From contig NC_092676.1 in assembly GCF_964355755.1 (NCBI RefSeq), forward strand, positions 7,484,288 through 7,548,287: DNA of 64,000 bases. The letters are read 5' to 3'. The notes beneath the pieces are model-generated. The model was not told where the DNA came from, ran no database searches, and worked only from the letters and a program-made list of their open reading frames with translations. The DNA is from Antedon mediterranea (taxonomy: Eukaryota > Echinodermata > Crinoidea > Comatulida > Antedonidae). A program made the position numbers and the translations under genes. This document shows positions 32,330 to 44,601 of this stretch, piece by piece (position 1 is the stretch's first letter; each line of letters opens with the position of its first letter).

Positions 32330-35300
32330 ACAGAAATAATAACACAGAAACTACGGGAAATTAAAGAACAAAGTGTGGTTTATTTTTCACTGAATCATCT
32401 CACGAGGTTTTACCAGTAGGAGAGACCCGCGAATAATTACAGTATGACACGTCAAAGGTGCATTACATATGAGGGGATAACTTAACAATCGCGTATGCAT
32501 AAAAGTCTAAATATGTACAGTATATATGTTGTCCGCAAACACCACCCAATAATGTATAAGCCAATGACAAGCTCTGAACTTGACAAGTTCTCATAAATAG
32601 TAACAAAGTAGCTGTTTGTGAATAAATAAAGGCTCAACATTTATGTAAACGTTATTGGACGAATGCAAATTGTTTTACAGCACTTTTTTGGTGTATATAA
32701 CAAAATCTGAACTTTCCTTCCGGTACACTATGCAATTTACTTACATTAATTTTAACAACATACCTTTCAATATTTCTATTAAAGTTCTTCATAGTAGAGG
32801 CGCTTTCTTGATAATTGCGTAGTTATTATAGTAATACATTTTGGGATGAACAACTTGTCGCATTGGCTATACACGATAAGGAAATGAGAAAACGAATCTG
32901 TATCTAGTACTTAAAGAATGAGTGCTTTGATGCATACAACATACGGTTTACGGTAATTGGAACAACATTATCGTTTTCAGACCTCATATCACTTTCATGA
33001 AGTGTATCATTGTAACTATCGTATTAACATCTTTCGCGTCTACGTGCAAGTTAGAACTAATACATAACAGAAACTTATAAATTTCCTTATTTATTTGATT
33101 AAAACATTTTTAAGACTTAAATGTGTATTCTCCCTCTGACTAATTCCAAACAAAATAAAAAATAAAAGATTTCGACTAAAGCGGCCGTCACAAAGAATTA
33201 GTCGAAAATATAATTTAGAAATCATTTAACTGAAATACTGACCTTTTTTTGTTACAAAAAAAAACTGTGTCTTCCAGCCAAAGTTGTTGATTAAAACATA
33301 TCTTAGAATGTAACGCGCTTATTTGGATACTCTGTATACATAATTATAAATATTCCTGGTAATCTGTGTGAAAACACTTTCTCAATCGTGACGAGTTGCA
33401 ACATTCCGATCCTAATTAGCATTATGCGCAACGAATACTTGTGGTTTGGAATCTGTGTTTACTTTCGCTAACGGCGATCTTGCAGAAAAATGTAATCAAA
33501 TGAATTGACATGATAATTTCATAAAAATGTTGTCTTGGGCTCGAATGTCTATTTCAAGTGAATAACTTTAATATTACTTTGATAGGGCCAATTTAAATTT
33601 AGAAACGTTTACCTTCATTTTATTGTGTTTCAAGGGACAATACATTGTAAAATAAATTTGATATACCCGTGTAGCAGTTGCAGACAAGTTTGTTTACTTA
33701 CAGGAACCATTTCGGAAGTAATAAACGTTTCAAGTTATCTCTTGTCCGTTCCGAGAATTTTACGCTATCTATTTTAATGTATCTAATTTAATGCAAATAT
33801 TCGTACATATTGATAAGTGAGCACTTGTAATGTTTTGATACTAAAGCATCACTACTTGACTGTCTACTAGAGGGTTCACTTGCGCACCCTATAGTGGATG
33901 TACTTGAATAGTCTTCGAAAACATGACCAACGCCTCTGGGAATAGAGACCTAGTTGACATGTATGCATAATTATGAGTAATTGGTATTAATCATAAGAAC
34001 ATTATATGCAAATATTAATGTAATTGTAAAGTACAGTATACGTACAATATACATATTATATTATCTGAACGTTACAAACAGGAAGAAACCGTTAGTTGGG
34101 GTCATAAATTGACGGTCTACACATAAACCACTTCTAACGTCCTGACGTGAATAGAGTTCACGTCGGCTGTTGAAATTTATTGTTGCTGACCACCAACTTG
34201 TTATCAACGCGTACGAATTTTGGCAACAATCATGTGTTTACTAATCTGTCAAATCTTAAAATCCACTTAATAAATTCCGATACCGATTCTCAGCATGGGA
34301 TTACTGGACTTCAATAAAATATTTGATCAACTTTTTGGGCCATATTTTACGGGAACAGGCTGACAGCACCAAATACCTTTTGACGCCAATTTAAACAAGA
34401 ATATTTCTTACAAAAAACGCTGCTCGCTTATTGTTATTGCTAAGGTCAAGTCTGGGGGTCACTTCATCACGCCTAGATACTTCAAGTATCCTATTACAAA
34501 CAAAAACTTCAATGGACTGTTTTGATAATAATTCAATGATTATCTGACAGCGAATTATATCATGGGACTCATAAATACCAGAATGCTTTGGGATTTGTCG
34601 TTAGACTCTTTTCTCAGCCGTTTTTGGATTCAACAGGTGGTACCAATAAATTATAGTGGAGTTTCCATTTTAACAAAAATGTCAAAGTGTAGTACTATAA
34701 AGCTGCTTGATTTCATCTAATGAATGAGTCATCTCGTGTGACGTAGCGGGCTAGAGCAGCAGCGTGAAAATACATTTTATTAGGTGGAAACTTGCTATTT
34801 GATTTTTCATTTTTTTGGTGTTTTTAAGTTTTAAAAATACTTCAACATTAATGTGCATGCAATTAAGGTTTATACATGAATATTATATAAAGCTATTTCT
34901 TTTACTTTTTAAAAATAGACAGATTAAAAGAGTTTTAATAATATTCATAAATCTAGGCTGAATTCATAACCACACATTCCTCACCCAAACATGCTTTCAT
35001 CTTTACCCTGACAACCCATGATAGAGAAGGGCGCAGGTAGCCCTACCTCACTAGAAAAACTTAATTTAACTTAATCATTTACTTTTTTCCATTTCAAATT
35101 TATTGTAAGTTGCTTAAAAATATAAATAAAGTAATTAATTAATTTCAAGGCACTTATACAGTGAATAAGAGATTTCGCTTCCACAGTGCAATTCTATTGT
35201 GTACAGTGACCTTTGGTTGAACTAAGGTAATTGATTTGGTAGGTAAGTACAGTAAGCCTTTGGCTGATTTGTTCATTTGATACTTTTTACTTTTATTAAG

Positions 35301-35337
35301 CAAATCAGAAAGGGTAATACTTTATTATTTAATTTTC
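32330..35337. other. Non-coding stretch with diverged duplication and a palindrome
   Basis: No coding support. The segment 33810-34390 is partly duplicated at 36350-36650. A perfect 8+5+8 palindrome GACGTGAATAGAGTTCACGTC-type sits at about 34144-34165 (arms GACGTGAA/TTCACGTC). A GATTTCGACTAA...TTAGTCGAAAA-type hairpin lies near 33170-33215. Confidence 0.5.
33810..34390 (+). repeat. Diverged direct duplication, copy 1 (copy 2 at 36350-36650)
   Basis: Two blocks are shared with 36350-36650: GATACTAAAGCATCACTA near 33838, and CTAATCTGTCAAATCTTAAA to ATATTTTACGG at 34234-34355. The sequence between the blocks differs. Confidence 0.7.
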
Positions 35338-35990
35338 ATGTTGTAAAAACTACTGCTTTTTTTAAAATTTTAAAACATTGAACAAGGACTGGATTAAAAA
35401 CTATTTCTAACCAATAAGATTACCGGATGATAGTCAAACAAACAATGAAGGAAACTAACAGGAAAGTAAAACGACCCGTAGGAAGACCAAAAAATAACTG
35501 GATGAATCAAATAAAGAAAGACTTACAAGGACTAGTAGACACTAACACAATAACAAACCATCCTGCCATAAACAGAAAAAAATGGAAACAAATTGTGGAA
35601 AGCGTAATGTCGGAAGACGGAACACGTTAACAACAACAACAACAAAAAACCAATAAGAAACTTCACGACGGACCGTTCTGATGCTAGAAAATGATTGCCT
35701 ATTTAATGGTGGCTTAATTGCATCTCAACTAGGCTAGCCTAGTATTTTTACTTATATTTCATTACTATGCCTATATTTTGTTTTATAATTAATTTGTTTG
35801 TGCAGTAGGCCTAGTCGTTTTGTTATGCTGAGTTGAGGCCTGCTATATGTCTCAATCTTACATGGCATGGAACATATCAAAAGATGTGAATTTGTTCATT
35901 TAACATCTGCATGTAAGCCAAAGTATATTAGTTGATGAAAATCTCACAGGTGAATAAATATTAATCCAAAGTATAAACTGTCTCTAGTCT
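35338..35990 (+). repeat. Diverged direct duplication, copy 1 (copy 2 at 38867-39320)
   Basis: Shares CATGTTGTAAAAA, ACCAATAAGAAACTTC, CTGATGCTAGAAAATGATTG, TTATGCTGA.TTGAGGCCT and ATATCAAAAG.TGTGAATTT with 38867-39320. A 228-bp LINE tail interrupts this copy. Confidence 0.85.
35420..35647 (+). mobile_element. LINE 3' tail insertion with 11-bp target duplication
   Basis: AACCAATAAGA stands on both sides (35409-35419 and 35648-35658); the paralogous copy at 38867-39320 has it once, with no insert. The insert encodes the LINE C-terminal tail RPVGRPKNNWMNQIKKDLQG ... RKKWKQIVESVMSEDGTR, stop, then an (AAC)n simple repeat tail. It is a 5'-truncated retrotransposition event of an RTE/CR1-type LINE. 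Confidence 0.9.
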
Positions 35991-36349
35991 ATAGGCCTAC
36001 ACAATTTTATATATTCCGTAAAGTTCACTATCCATCACAACTTCTGGGCTGGTTAATTGCATATCTTGAACATGCCATTATTTGATATGGCCAATTTTCA
36101 ATCCCGCAAAAATAGAATGAACATAGATTGTAAGATATTTACCAGTATTTAACCCAGTAAAACCTGATTTTTGTGGTTATTGATAAATCATTCAGTAAAG
36201 TAATTATAAACACATTTCAGGAAATTTAATGCAACGTTTTGATGTGTGTTGTTTCGTACGTTCACTCAAGCACAAAAACATTAAATTAAACTATGGCATT
36301 GACAACACATACACGAAACGGTACAGTAACAATTGAGCCTACATCAAAG

Positions 36350-36650
36350 TTATAGTATTCATAAGTGCGCACCTGTAATGTTTCGATACTAAAGCATCAC
36401 TATTTGAATGCCTAGACATGAACGTGGGGGTAACTGTTTTCGATGCTCACTAAAACATATCAATGTTAAATCAATATTACGTTATATAGGGGGTCTCTGT
36501 TTTCGAGAAAAACTAATCTGTCAAATCTTAAAAGCCATTTAATAAATTCAGATACCAATTCTCTGCATATGATTAACGAACTTCAATAAATATTGGATCA
36601 ACTTTTTGAGCCATATTTTACGGCAACAGATTGACAGCACCAAATGTTAA
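36350..36650 (+). repeat. Diverged direct duplication, copy 2
   Basis: See 33810-34390. Ends with TTGACAGCACCAAATG, corresponding to CTGACAGCACCAAATA near 34358-34373 in copy 1. Confidence 0.7.
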
Positions 36651-38866
36651 GCTTACTCACTGTTATACACAATTGTACAACCTACATGCCTCATTCTAAT
36701 TAGTTTGTACAGGTGGGATATGTAACTCAACTGATAATACAGGAAGAACAATACTGATAACAACTGTTTCATCTTGCCTACTGGCACCATTTAGACATAA
36801 CACGCAACATAAAAATAAATGACAATAATAATATGTCCACTGCACTGAATAATGTTGATAACAGTATCCGAACAGATTTAGTGGGGTCTGTGTTGTCGAC
36901 AAAAACCTCTAAAACAGACACCCCTTACATTAATGTAATAAGGTATTTTTAGAAAAGTAGCAACTCTAACCGTTTAAGCCCAAAAATTATTGCTGTCCGC
37001 AAGAATAATTCTTCGACGCCCCACACTTGCATTGACCTAATTATCGAAAAGACTTTTGCTTTATTAAACAAAAAGTTTTATGTCTGAATTTTGTTACAAA
37101 CCCTTTCAACATTTGTAATTTCCGCATACATACCATTTATAATAATTATATACATTCATTTTTTATTTGTCATCGCAAGATTTAAAATTATTCTTCTGTG
37201 CCTGTGGTGTTCGCCGAATTGTACGCAAACTTTTTAAACGAATTTATGAAATTTAACAGAGGTTTACTATCGATACAGAACAATAACACAGGCTGACATT
37301 TCGACCCAACTCAATATCAATCACAACTCTTCAACTTACAATTCCAAACACATATATCACAAAATTCACCCAAATGACTTACGAAAGCATCCTACATTGA
37401 CTAACCTCTCGACCCACAACCGCTAGGTGCAAACTTCTCAATTTGAAACTGCCCTTTCATTTTCCCACGTCCCCCCACCCACTATTCTCAAACGATCTCC
37501 GACATTGCATTGGTATCGACAACATAATGTTGAACATATTATAACTATTTATAATATAAACAAAGAATTATATAGCGAAACCATAATTTAAAATACGAAT
37601 TTATAAACTTTTTTAGGCTAAATGTATGAAGATTGAACGAATACTCACAATCAAAACGTTAACATTATGACTTTACAATTTGAAACAATGTTCAAAACTA
37701 ACATGTTCAAAATTGCAGATGCAATTAACATAGATGCTTAAAACATTGTAAAAACCCGTTTGCAATTAACATTCAAATAACAATTTCTGAACTTCCACAT
37801 GAATGTTTGAATATGACATTTCAACATTGTTAATAACGTTAACATGATCATTCAATAACATTTTGCAATGTTCACATTACGTCTAATTGCGGTATTGTTG
37901 TTTTCGCAACATATAAACTTCATACACAAAAAAGCATTCACAGTTAGCTAGACATTAAAACAGTTTTCGAAGTCCCTGTTTCCGACAGTTCATGCACATT
38001 AATAAATAAGATAAAACTATGACAAAACAAATACTTAAATTTTACATGCGGGTGGTTAGATGATGACGTCATACTATTAGACAGTTATTACTGGAGCGAC
38101 TGTGCAGTTGGTGGAATATACCCATTGATAATTCCTTGAATGTGATGCACGCTGCCCATCCTTTTGTGTTCAAATACAAAATGTTACTTTTCACATTTCC
38201 AAGTCACTTTTCATCATTTTCATGTCATATCCAGCTTGTCTAAATTTCCCACAGCTCCGGTTACAACAAAACGTCAATTTCCATGATACTTTGATCAGTT
38301 TATATTGATAACATTAACGCGTAATCGTACAAAGGTTGGGTGTCACGAAACCTAAGACCACGAAAGCTAAGACCCCCCTAAGACCTAAGATCACGAAAGC
38401 TAAGACCCAAATTGTTAACTTTAATTTATTGACATATCCAATGTTATTCCCCAAATCATACAAGTACAAAACGGTTCCGGTTGTTTACCAATATTATTTA
38501 TTTAAAAATCCAGACGATAATAATGGCGTCCATGTACAATCATTTTACAAATTGTGGTCAACTATATATCTCAGCACAAAAAGTAGATAGTCCTAGACCT
38601 TTACCCACCCAAAGTCCACTTCTTTTAAGAACAATTATTCTTAATAATGTTAATTATCAAAGCCCATACTAAAGCACTACTAATACATTGTAACTATACT
38701 GCCATGCATGTTTTCTAACCTATAAAATATCCTAGTACTGCATTAGACATTGAAATAATAAGATATTCATTACCCTATACTCTCTTAAATTCATCGATTG
38801 AACTTTGCCCTATTCGTATTTGAATCAAGTTTTGTAGACATGACAAATGTGTATCTTATGTAAGTT
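36651..38866. other. Non-coding stretch; short GCTAAGACC array near 38.34-38.41 kb
   Basis: No gene supported. At 38336-38410 the words ACGAAACCTAAGACC and ACGAAAGCTAAGACC repeat three to four times, a motif often seen at ends of invertebrate repeats. Around 37700-37880 many ACATT/AATGTT words (CAATGTTCA, TCAACATTG) alternate. Confidence 0.45.
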
Positions 38867-39320
38867 CATGTTGTAAAAAATTATGCTTTTTTAAAACTTT
38901 ACAACAGAAAAGGGACTGTATTTCCAACCAATAAGAAACTTCGCGACGGTCGTCCTGATGCTAGAAAATGATTGCCTAATTTTTAGTGGCTTGATTGTAC
39001 CTGAACCAGGTTAACCTACTATTTCTACTATTTTGCTACTATGCCTATGTTAGGTTTCATAATTAATTTTGTGCACAATCTAGTCGTCTTGTTATGCTGA
39101 TTTGAGGCCTATTATATGCCTCAATCTTACAGGACATGGACCATATCAAAAGCTGTGAATTTCTTCATTAAAAACCTCCATGTAGGCCTAGGCCTAAACA
39201 TATTTGTTAATAGTAGGCCTACAACTTAATTTCATTAAAAAAATTACGATCAAATATTCAGGGGCAACACTTCATGGAAATCTTACAAGTGAACAAATAT
39301 TAATCCAAAGTATAAACTGT
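38867..39320 (+). repeat. Diverged direct duplication, copy 2 (empty site for the 35.4-kb LINE tail)
   Basis: Uninterrupted counterpart of 35338-35990. It contains CCAACCAATAAGAAACTTCG once. Confidence 0.85.
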
Positions 39321-41705
39321 ATTTCTCTACAGGCGTAGACAAACATCTTCTCTTAAAGAAAATGAACCAAAAAGAAGAACGAATTAAATAAATAATCTAC
39401 ATTCACTGGGAAAAAACCCAGGAAATCTCACAATAGGATTTGTAAAAGTGGTGAAAAATAAGGCCTATATCGAGAAGTATTAAGTGAATTGAGACGTGCG
39501 TACACGACGAAAACAAATGGATTATTATGCTCGGAAACGCTTGGTTATTCAGCAAAGTTGACAACCATGTATAACATCGTGCGTTAAGCTTATGATCAAT
39601 TTATTTTCGTACCGTTCAACATTTCCAATTTCCACAAACATAACTTTCTTTATATTCATTCATTTCGTAATTGTCATTGACAGATTTAGATATATAGTAT
39701 GTCTAAGTTCCTGAAATATTCATTGTAATATGCCACGTTATATATTTATAAACTTACAGTAAATTTCTCTCGTCCCTAACGGATTGTCGGAAGACTTTTT
39801 TGTGCAATATAACAGATCTGTCAACTTCCGAGACACATACTGACATATTCCTCAAAATTAATTATCGATTACAATTTATGGGACTCTTACAAACACATTT
39901 TGCAGAATTAACCCACATTACTAATGCCACCGTCCTACTTTAACTAACCTTTCGCGGCCACACCTCGACAGAACCCGTCATGTTTTAAACAAGCAGATCA
40001 ATCTTATTTTGGTGGACATACATAATTATGTACATATGTCATAATATTTAATTTTTAGAATGACCTGCATTTACGATCATATGATGTGGATTTCTATAAC
40101 AACAACAATCAGATTCAACACGCACAAACAAAGCCATAGCTAATTTACATCATACATAAAGAAAATTCCGTTTAGCTATTATTGTTATTGATAATGTGAT
40201 GAATTGGATTAATTGAGTATTGAGGGCGCTGCGTAGTCATTCTGTATTGGAATACAGGTGACACTGTGTGATAAAAGACCGTGCGTAAGCAGTTTTGTTC
40301 ATTGTGTTTCAGGCTCTCGCTATGTTACTACAGTTTTGTTTGAGAGTTTGTTTAAGCTCTTGCTATGTTCTTATTTTGTAAGTACTAAGCTTAACTTGTA
40401 TATGTATAAGCAACTGATTTACCATGTTAACTATAATCATGCTTACAATTAATGAAACTTGCATTTACAATTTATCTTAGTTTTGCTCGATCGGAAGTAT
40501 AATAATCAGGAGTTGTTATCTTGTTATCACGAGTTGATGCTGTGTCATACGTTGGTGTTGTATAACTTGAGGTACTATCATATTGTGATTGTTTGTTGTT
40601 GGATTGGTGTTGTGAATTATTACATTATTACTTATTGTTATAATTGACTTTTAGATACAGTGATTGTTATTTGTTATCTTTACATGGCTTGAATCTTGAA
40701 TCTTGAATTTCTGTATTTGAAATGATTCAGGCGCGCTATGTAATTATTTGACGCTGAAGTAGCCTACAATACGAAACTAATAAATCGGACTGAAGGAACG
40801 AAACCAAGTGTATTCTCCTCTTTATTTGTTCGGAACCACGACAATAATAACTTCCATTTCTGTATAAACATTTTCATTAAGCAATGCTGTTTGAATATAT
40901 ATATATATATATTTGGTTTCTGCTTTTTAAATTAGATAGCTACAGTATAATCATTATAATCAGTGCCTCACCAAAAATGTTTTGAGGCATCGCAATATTA
41001 AATACTATCGTATACTATATAGATACGGTTCTACAGTCTACACATTATCCTGTGATACAGTATGTCCTACAAAAAGACCACATCACTACGGACATAACAT
41101 TAGTAAATTAGCCTTCTCATACGGAAACTGTACTATAAAAGGCAGATAACATATTTAATGTTATTTCATAAATACTATACTTAACATGAATGGCTAAATT
41201 ATTGTAGAACTGAAATGCTGACAAAGCCATATTGTACAATGGACTGTCTAAAATATTATTTAACTCTTCCCATAGGTCTACTAAGGAAATTGAATTAAAA
41301 ACGTTTATTCTAATTATCTAACATACCCTTGCCTTATGTAGTCTAGAAATCAAATAATGTATTTAATAATTAAATTTAATTAAATGAACCATGTTTCCGT
41401 TTAGGCATTACTTACAATACCTAAAATGATGTTTGTGGATCAGTTAGGCTACTAGGCCTATAAATTAAATTTTGCAAGTAACTTGTCATTATTCTTTTGT
41501 ATTTCTAACAGATTAATTTATTTACTTTATATTATTATCATTAGGGCCCTATCTAAGATGTTTGCGTTGGACTGCCTATTCATTACCACGCAATTGCGCC
41601 GAATACCGCATATTCCATAGCCATTGTGTAACATTTTTGCATGTTCAAACCATGGAGTCTTACTCCATGTTCTAACAAAGTGATGAATGTGTCGAATATC
41701 GCTTA
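39321..41705. other. Non-coding stretch, nothing recognised
   Basis: AT-rich, with short frames lacking support, and an (AT)n run at about 40896-40914. No exon or element boundary found. Confidence 0.4.
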
Positions 41706-41884
41706 AGCTTGGTTCCCACTAGAACGTAACGCAAGGACGTAAACGCAACGCAAGCGTTTTCACCAATGACAAGCGAAGTTATAGACAGTTAGCAATCACA
41801 AGCGAATAAGCCATCGCTTGTGATTGGTCAATTCACTTGCGTTGCGTTACGTCCTTGCGTTGCGTCACTAGTGGGAACTACGCT
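41706..41884. mobile_element. Harbinger-like MITE, 179 bp, TTA target duplication
   Basis: Left terminus AGCTTGGTTCCCACTAG and right terminus CTAGTGGGAACTACGCT are inverted copies; ACGCAAGGACGTAA..CGCAACGCAAG (left) pairs with CTTGCGTTGCGTTACGTCCT (right). TTA flanks both ends (41703-41705 and 41885-41887). No coding capacity. The TTA/TAA 3-bp duplication fits PIF/Harbinger. Confidence 0.85.
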
Positions 41885-42330
41885 TTATCACCAAATTACG
41901 CGGTAAATACTCGTCACACGAAAATGATTGACGAATGCATTAATTGGTTACAACCTTTAATTATTATTGAGTAAAATTTTTTATGGACACTTCAAAACTA
42001 TTCATTTGAAATATCTTTACATAGTTACCACCACAATAATGGACATCCGCTTTTTTCTTAGACAATGACCGTGTAAAAAGAAGCCTACCTTTTCTACAAT
42101 CGCGGTTTCCTCGACGCGAAACATACCGGTTCGTGTGACGAGTGACGAACTTTTACTCTGCCTGCTGCTGTATGAAAATGGCAAACTCCGGTGGTGCCTA
42201 TGCCTTATCGAAAAAAATCCCCAACAGTTTTTCTTATCACAACTCATTTATCAATTTCTTTCGGCAGTTTACTATATTTAAAATATTATATATTACAATG
42301 GTCCAGGTTCAAGGAAGTTTAATATAGGTA
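41885..42330. other. Flank upstream of CR1-like LINE, nothing recognised
   Basis: Short frames on both strands without domain or splice support. Confidence 0.35.
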
Positions 42331-42980
42331 AAAGTTTGGCCAGCCTCTCACAGGTAGTGTTGACTGCGCTACCGTGCGGACGTGTGCTCGAATCGCTCCT
42401 CAAAAATTTTAAACATGTTTTAACTCTCTCTGTTTTTAACCTTTTTAAGCTTTTTTGATGTGTTTTTATTACATATGTATGCTGAGTATTGTCTAGTGAA
42501 CCTTTTGATGTCGTTTTTTAATCGGTTTTATTGAATTCTTGATGTAATATTTTACGACGTGTGTTAAGCCTGGACAAACAGCGTTGGATTCCAACTGTAC
42601 CGCGACCACCCATTGTTCTACTACGACAACCGTGATTTTCGCGCGAAACCTAATTCGACCGACGATCACTAGGCCTAGGGGAGCATAGACGTATCTTCAA
42701 TTAGCATTGCCTTCGCATTTTCTTAATATTACTGAACATGAGCTCTTATTCAAGATCCCTTTTAACTGAACTGTTTATTTCGTATTTATTTTTGAGTTTC
42801 ATAGCCCAATGAATTCGGCGCCATTCCTCGTCACATGATTTGCATTGGAATGTGGACTGGAATTCAAAGCATTCTGACTGGCTCGCCTTAACAAGTTTTC
42901 ATGTAAGTTACTCTTCACTTGTTTTATTGACGACAACACACAGCAGTAACCGAAGAACTGGCTTACAGAAGATACAACCA

Positions 42981-43952
42981 ATGACCAAGATAAGTAAACA
43001 CAAAACTTTAATAGCTCTATTAATTATTTTATCTGGTGACTGTGAAGTAAATCCAGGCCCAGCTAAGCACCCGTGTGGCTCATGCAACAAACCAGTAGTA
43101 ACCACACATAGAGCAGTCTTCTGTAGTACCTGCAAGTATTGGTTCCACATTAAATGTGCTGGAATTTCACCTGACCAATACATAAACATACAAAATATTC
43201 CATCAAATTGTAAATGGTACTGCACACCCTGCAAAAGTAGAGATGAATGTCCACTATGTGAGGAACGTGTAATGGAAGATCGCTTTGATGTGAAAACTGC
43301 GACAACTGGTACCATACAAAGTGTTGCAATATTTCCACTAAACAGTACCGTAAGCTACAGAAATCAGACGCAAATGTTGTTTGGTTTTGCCTATAACGAT
43401 GAATCTCCCGTATGTACAAACTCTTTCTCAGCCTTAAGCGATGAGAGTGATGATGATGATGTAATGCATGACCCCATAACTGCGGATAACGATAATAATT
43501 CTCGTCATAAAGCAAAAAAGAAGACTACATTAAAAATACTTATCGCGAACTGCTGCAGTATACGGAGTATATCTAAGCAAGCTGAACTCCAATCACTTAT
43601 TGAAACAGAAAATCCTGACATAGTATTGTGCACAGAAACCCACCTCGATGAGACATATCCTGTGCAAACAGGGGTACCACCAGGCTATGACGCATATCGA
43701 ACCGATGACCGATGGGGTGCTGGCGGAACACTTCTCGCATTTAAAGAAAATCTACTTGTATCACCGGTTGAAAATGAGAATGCTCCCGCAGTATGGGGTA
43801 AATTACTCTCCAAAGGGAACATGCCTATTTTTGTTGGATCCTTTTACAGGAATCCATCATCGGGACAAGAAATGCTCGACAGTCTGGAGGACAATCTCAG
43901 AAAAATGATTACTGGCAACTCTTTACCACTCATTATTAGGAAGCGACATTAA
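42981..43952 (+). CDS. LINE polyprotein part 1: 2A-like leader, PHD finger, endonuclease N-half
   Basis: The ATG at 42981 is the first in-frame ATG; the frame is open upstream to 42840 but has no ATG. Residues 1-26 are a basic-hydrophobic leader (KHKTLIALLIILSGD) running into CEVNPGP. PHD finger: CGSCNKPVVTTHRAVFCSTC, then WFHIKC and WYCTPC, the C4-H-C3 set. An acidic linker (SDESDDDD) follows. The endonuclease begins LKILIANCCSIRSI with ENPDIVLCTETHL (catalytic Glu region), GAGGTLLAF and VGSFYRNPS. The frame ends by a 1-nt shift near 43936. Such PHD domains are known in ORF1 regions of CR1-type LINEs; a single-ORF design with a leader 2A is known for some sea-urchin elements. Confidence 0.85.
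   Translation: MTKISKHKTLIALLIILSGDCEVNPGPAKHPCGSCNKPVVTTHRAVFCSTCKYWFHIKCAGISPDQYINIQNIPSNCKWYCTPCKSRDECPLCEERVMEDRFDVKTATTGTIQSVAIFPLNSTVSYRNQTQMLFGFAYNDESPVCTNSFSALSDESDDDDVMHDPITADNDNNSRHKAKKKTTLKILIANCCSIRSISKQAELQSLIETENPDIVLCTETHLDETYPVQTGVPPGYDAYRTDDRWGAGGTLLAFKENLLVSPVENENAPAVWGKLLSKGNMPIFVGSFYRNPSSGQEMLDSLEDNLRKMITGNSLPLIIRKRH
43038..43061 (+). other. 2A-like (StopGo) translational recoding motif
   Basis: Codons read D-C-E-V-N-P-G-P, against the canonical D-(V/I)-E-x-N-P-G-P; Cys stands where Val/Ile is usual, with Gly before the Asp. It lies 19 codons after the ATG at 42981, preceded by a hydrophobic stretch that could also act as a signal sequence. In known examples the ribosome skips the Gly-Pro bond, releasing the leader. 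The Cys variant's activity is unknown. Confidence 0.8.
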
Positions 43953-44601
43953 TCTGCCAAGTATAGACTGGGAAACTATCTCAGTCCAACCAAACCCCCA
44001 ATATGGTATGTCAATCAACCAGAAATTCCTTGACCTAATAAATAATTTTTCTTTAACTCAACATGTCCTAGAACCTACAAGAATGAACAACATACTTGAT
44101 ATTTTGCTAACTACATATCCCTCTTGCGTGGAAAATGTAAGAGTAATACCAGGGATTAGTGACCATCACGCAGTAGTTGCAGAAATAAACACCTCGGTAA
44201 AGACAAACAAGAAAAAATCAAGACAAATCTACATGTTCAAAAAGGGAAATATGGACGCAGTAAAAACCGACCTAAAACACATTAATACCAATACTGAAGA
44301 AAATTCTGTAAATGAAAATTGGATCACATTACGGGAAAGTATCATAAACATTATCAACTGCCACATACCTCGGAAAACCATAAAGAACGGAAGAGGCATT
44401 CCATGGATGAATGATGAAATAAGAAAAATGATAAAACGACGTAAAAGAGTCTATAGAAAAGCAATAAGATCTGGAAAGGATGATGACTGGATGCAATTTC
44501 GTACTCTAAGGAACTCCATTAGAAGAAAACTAGATAAAGCACAACTTAACTACATTAAAGGAATTCTAAATTATAGAAAACCTCCATACTGCCCTAAATA
44601 A
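43937..44601 (+). CDS. LINE polyprotein part 2: endonuclease C-half and linker
   Basis: Continues the endonuclease with GSDINLPSIDW (catalytic Asp/Asn), LEPTRMNNILDILLTT and VIPGISDHHAVVAEI (SDH motif with catalytic Asp-His). Then a basic linker (WMNDEIRKMIKRRKRVYRKA). Ends in a frameshift near 44580. Confidence 0.85.

Noticed and set aside
40258-40647. Two consecutive plus-strand Cys/Tyr-rich short frames
   Set aside because: Low-complexity AT-rich translation, no splice sites or domain.
42840-42980. Extending the LINE coding start upstream to 42840
   Set aside because: The frame is open but contains no ATG before 42981; the leader-2A spacing fits the later start.
43150-43515. Minus-strand His-rich frame and other reverse frames over the LINE
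   Set aside because: Shadows of the plus-strand polyprotein with no independent support.
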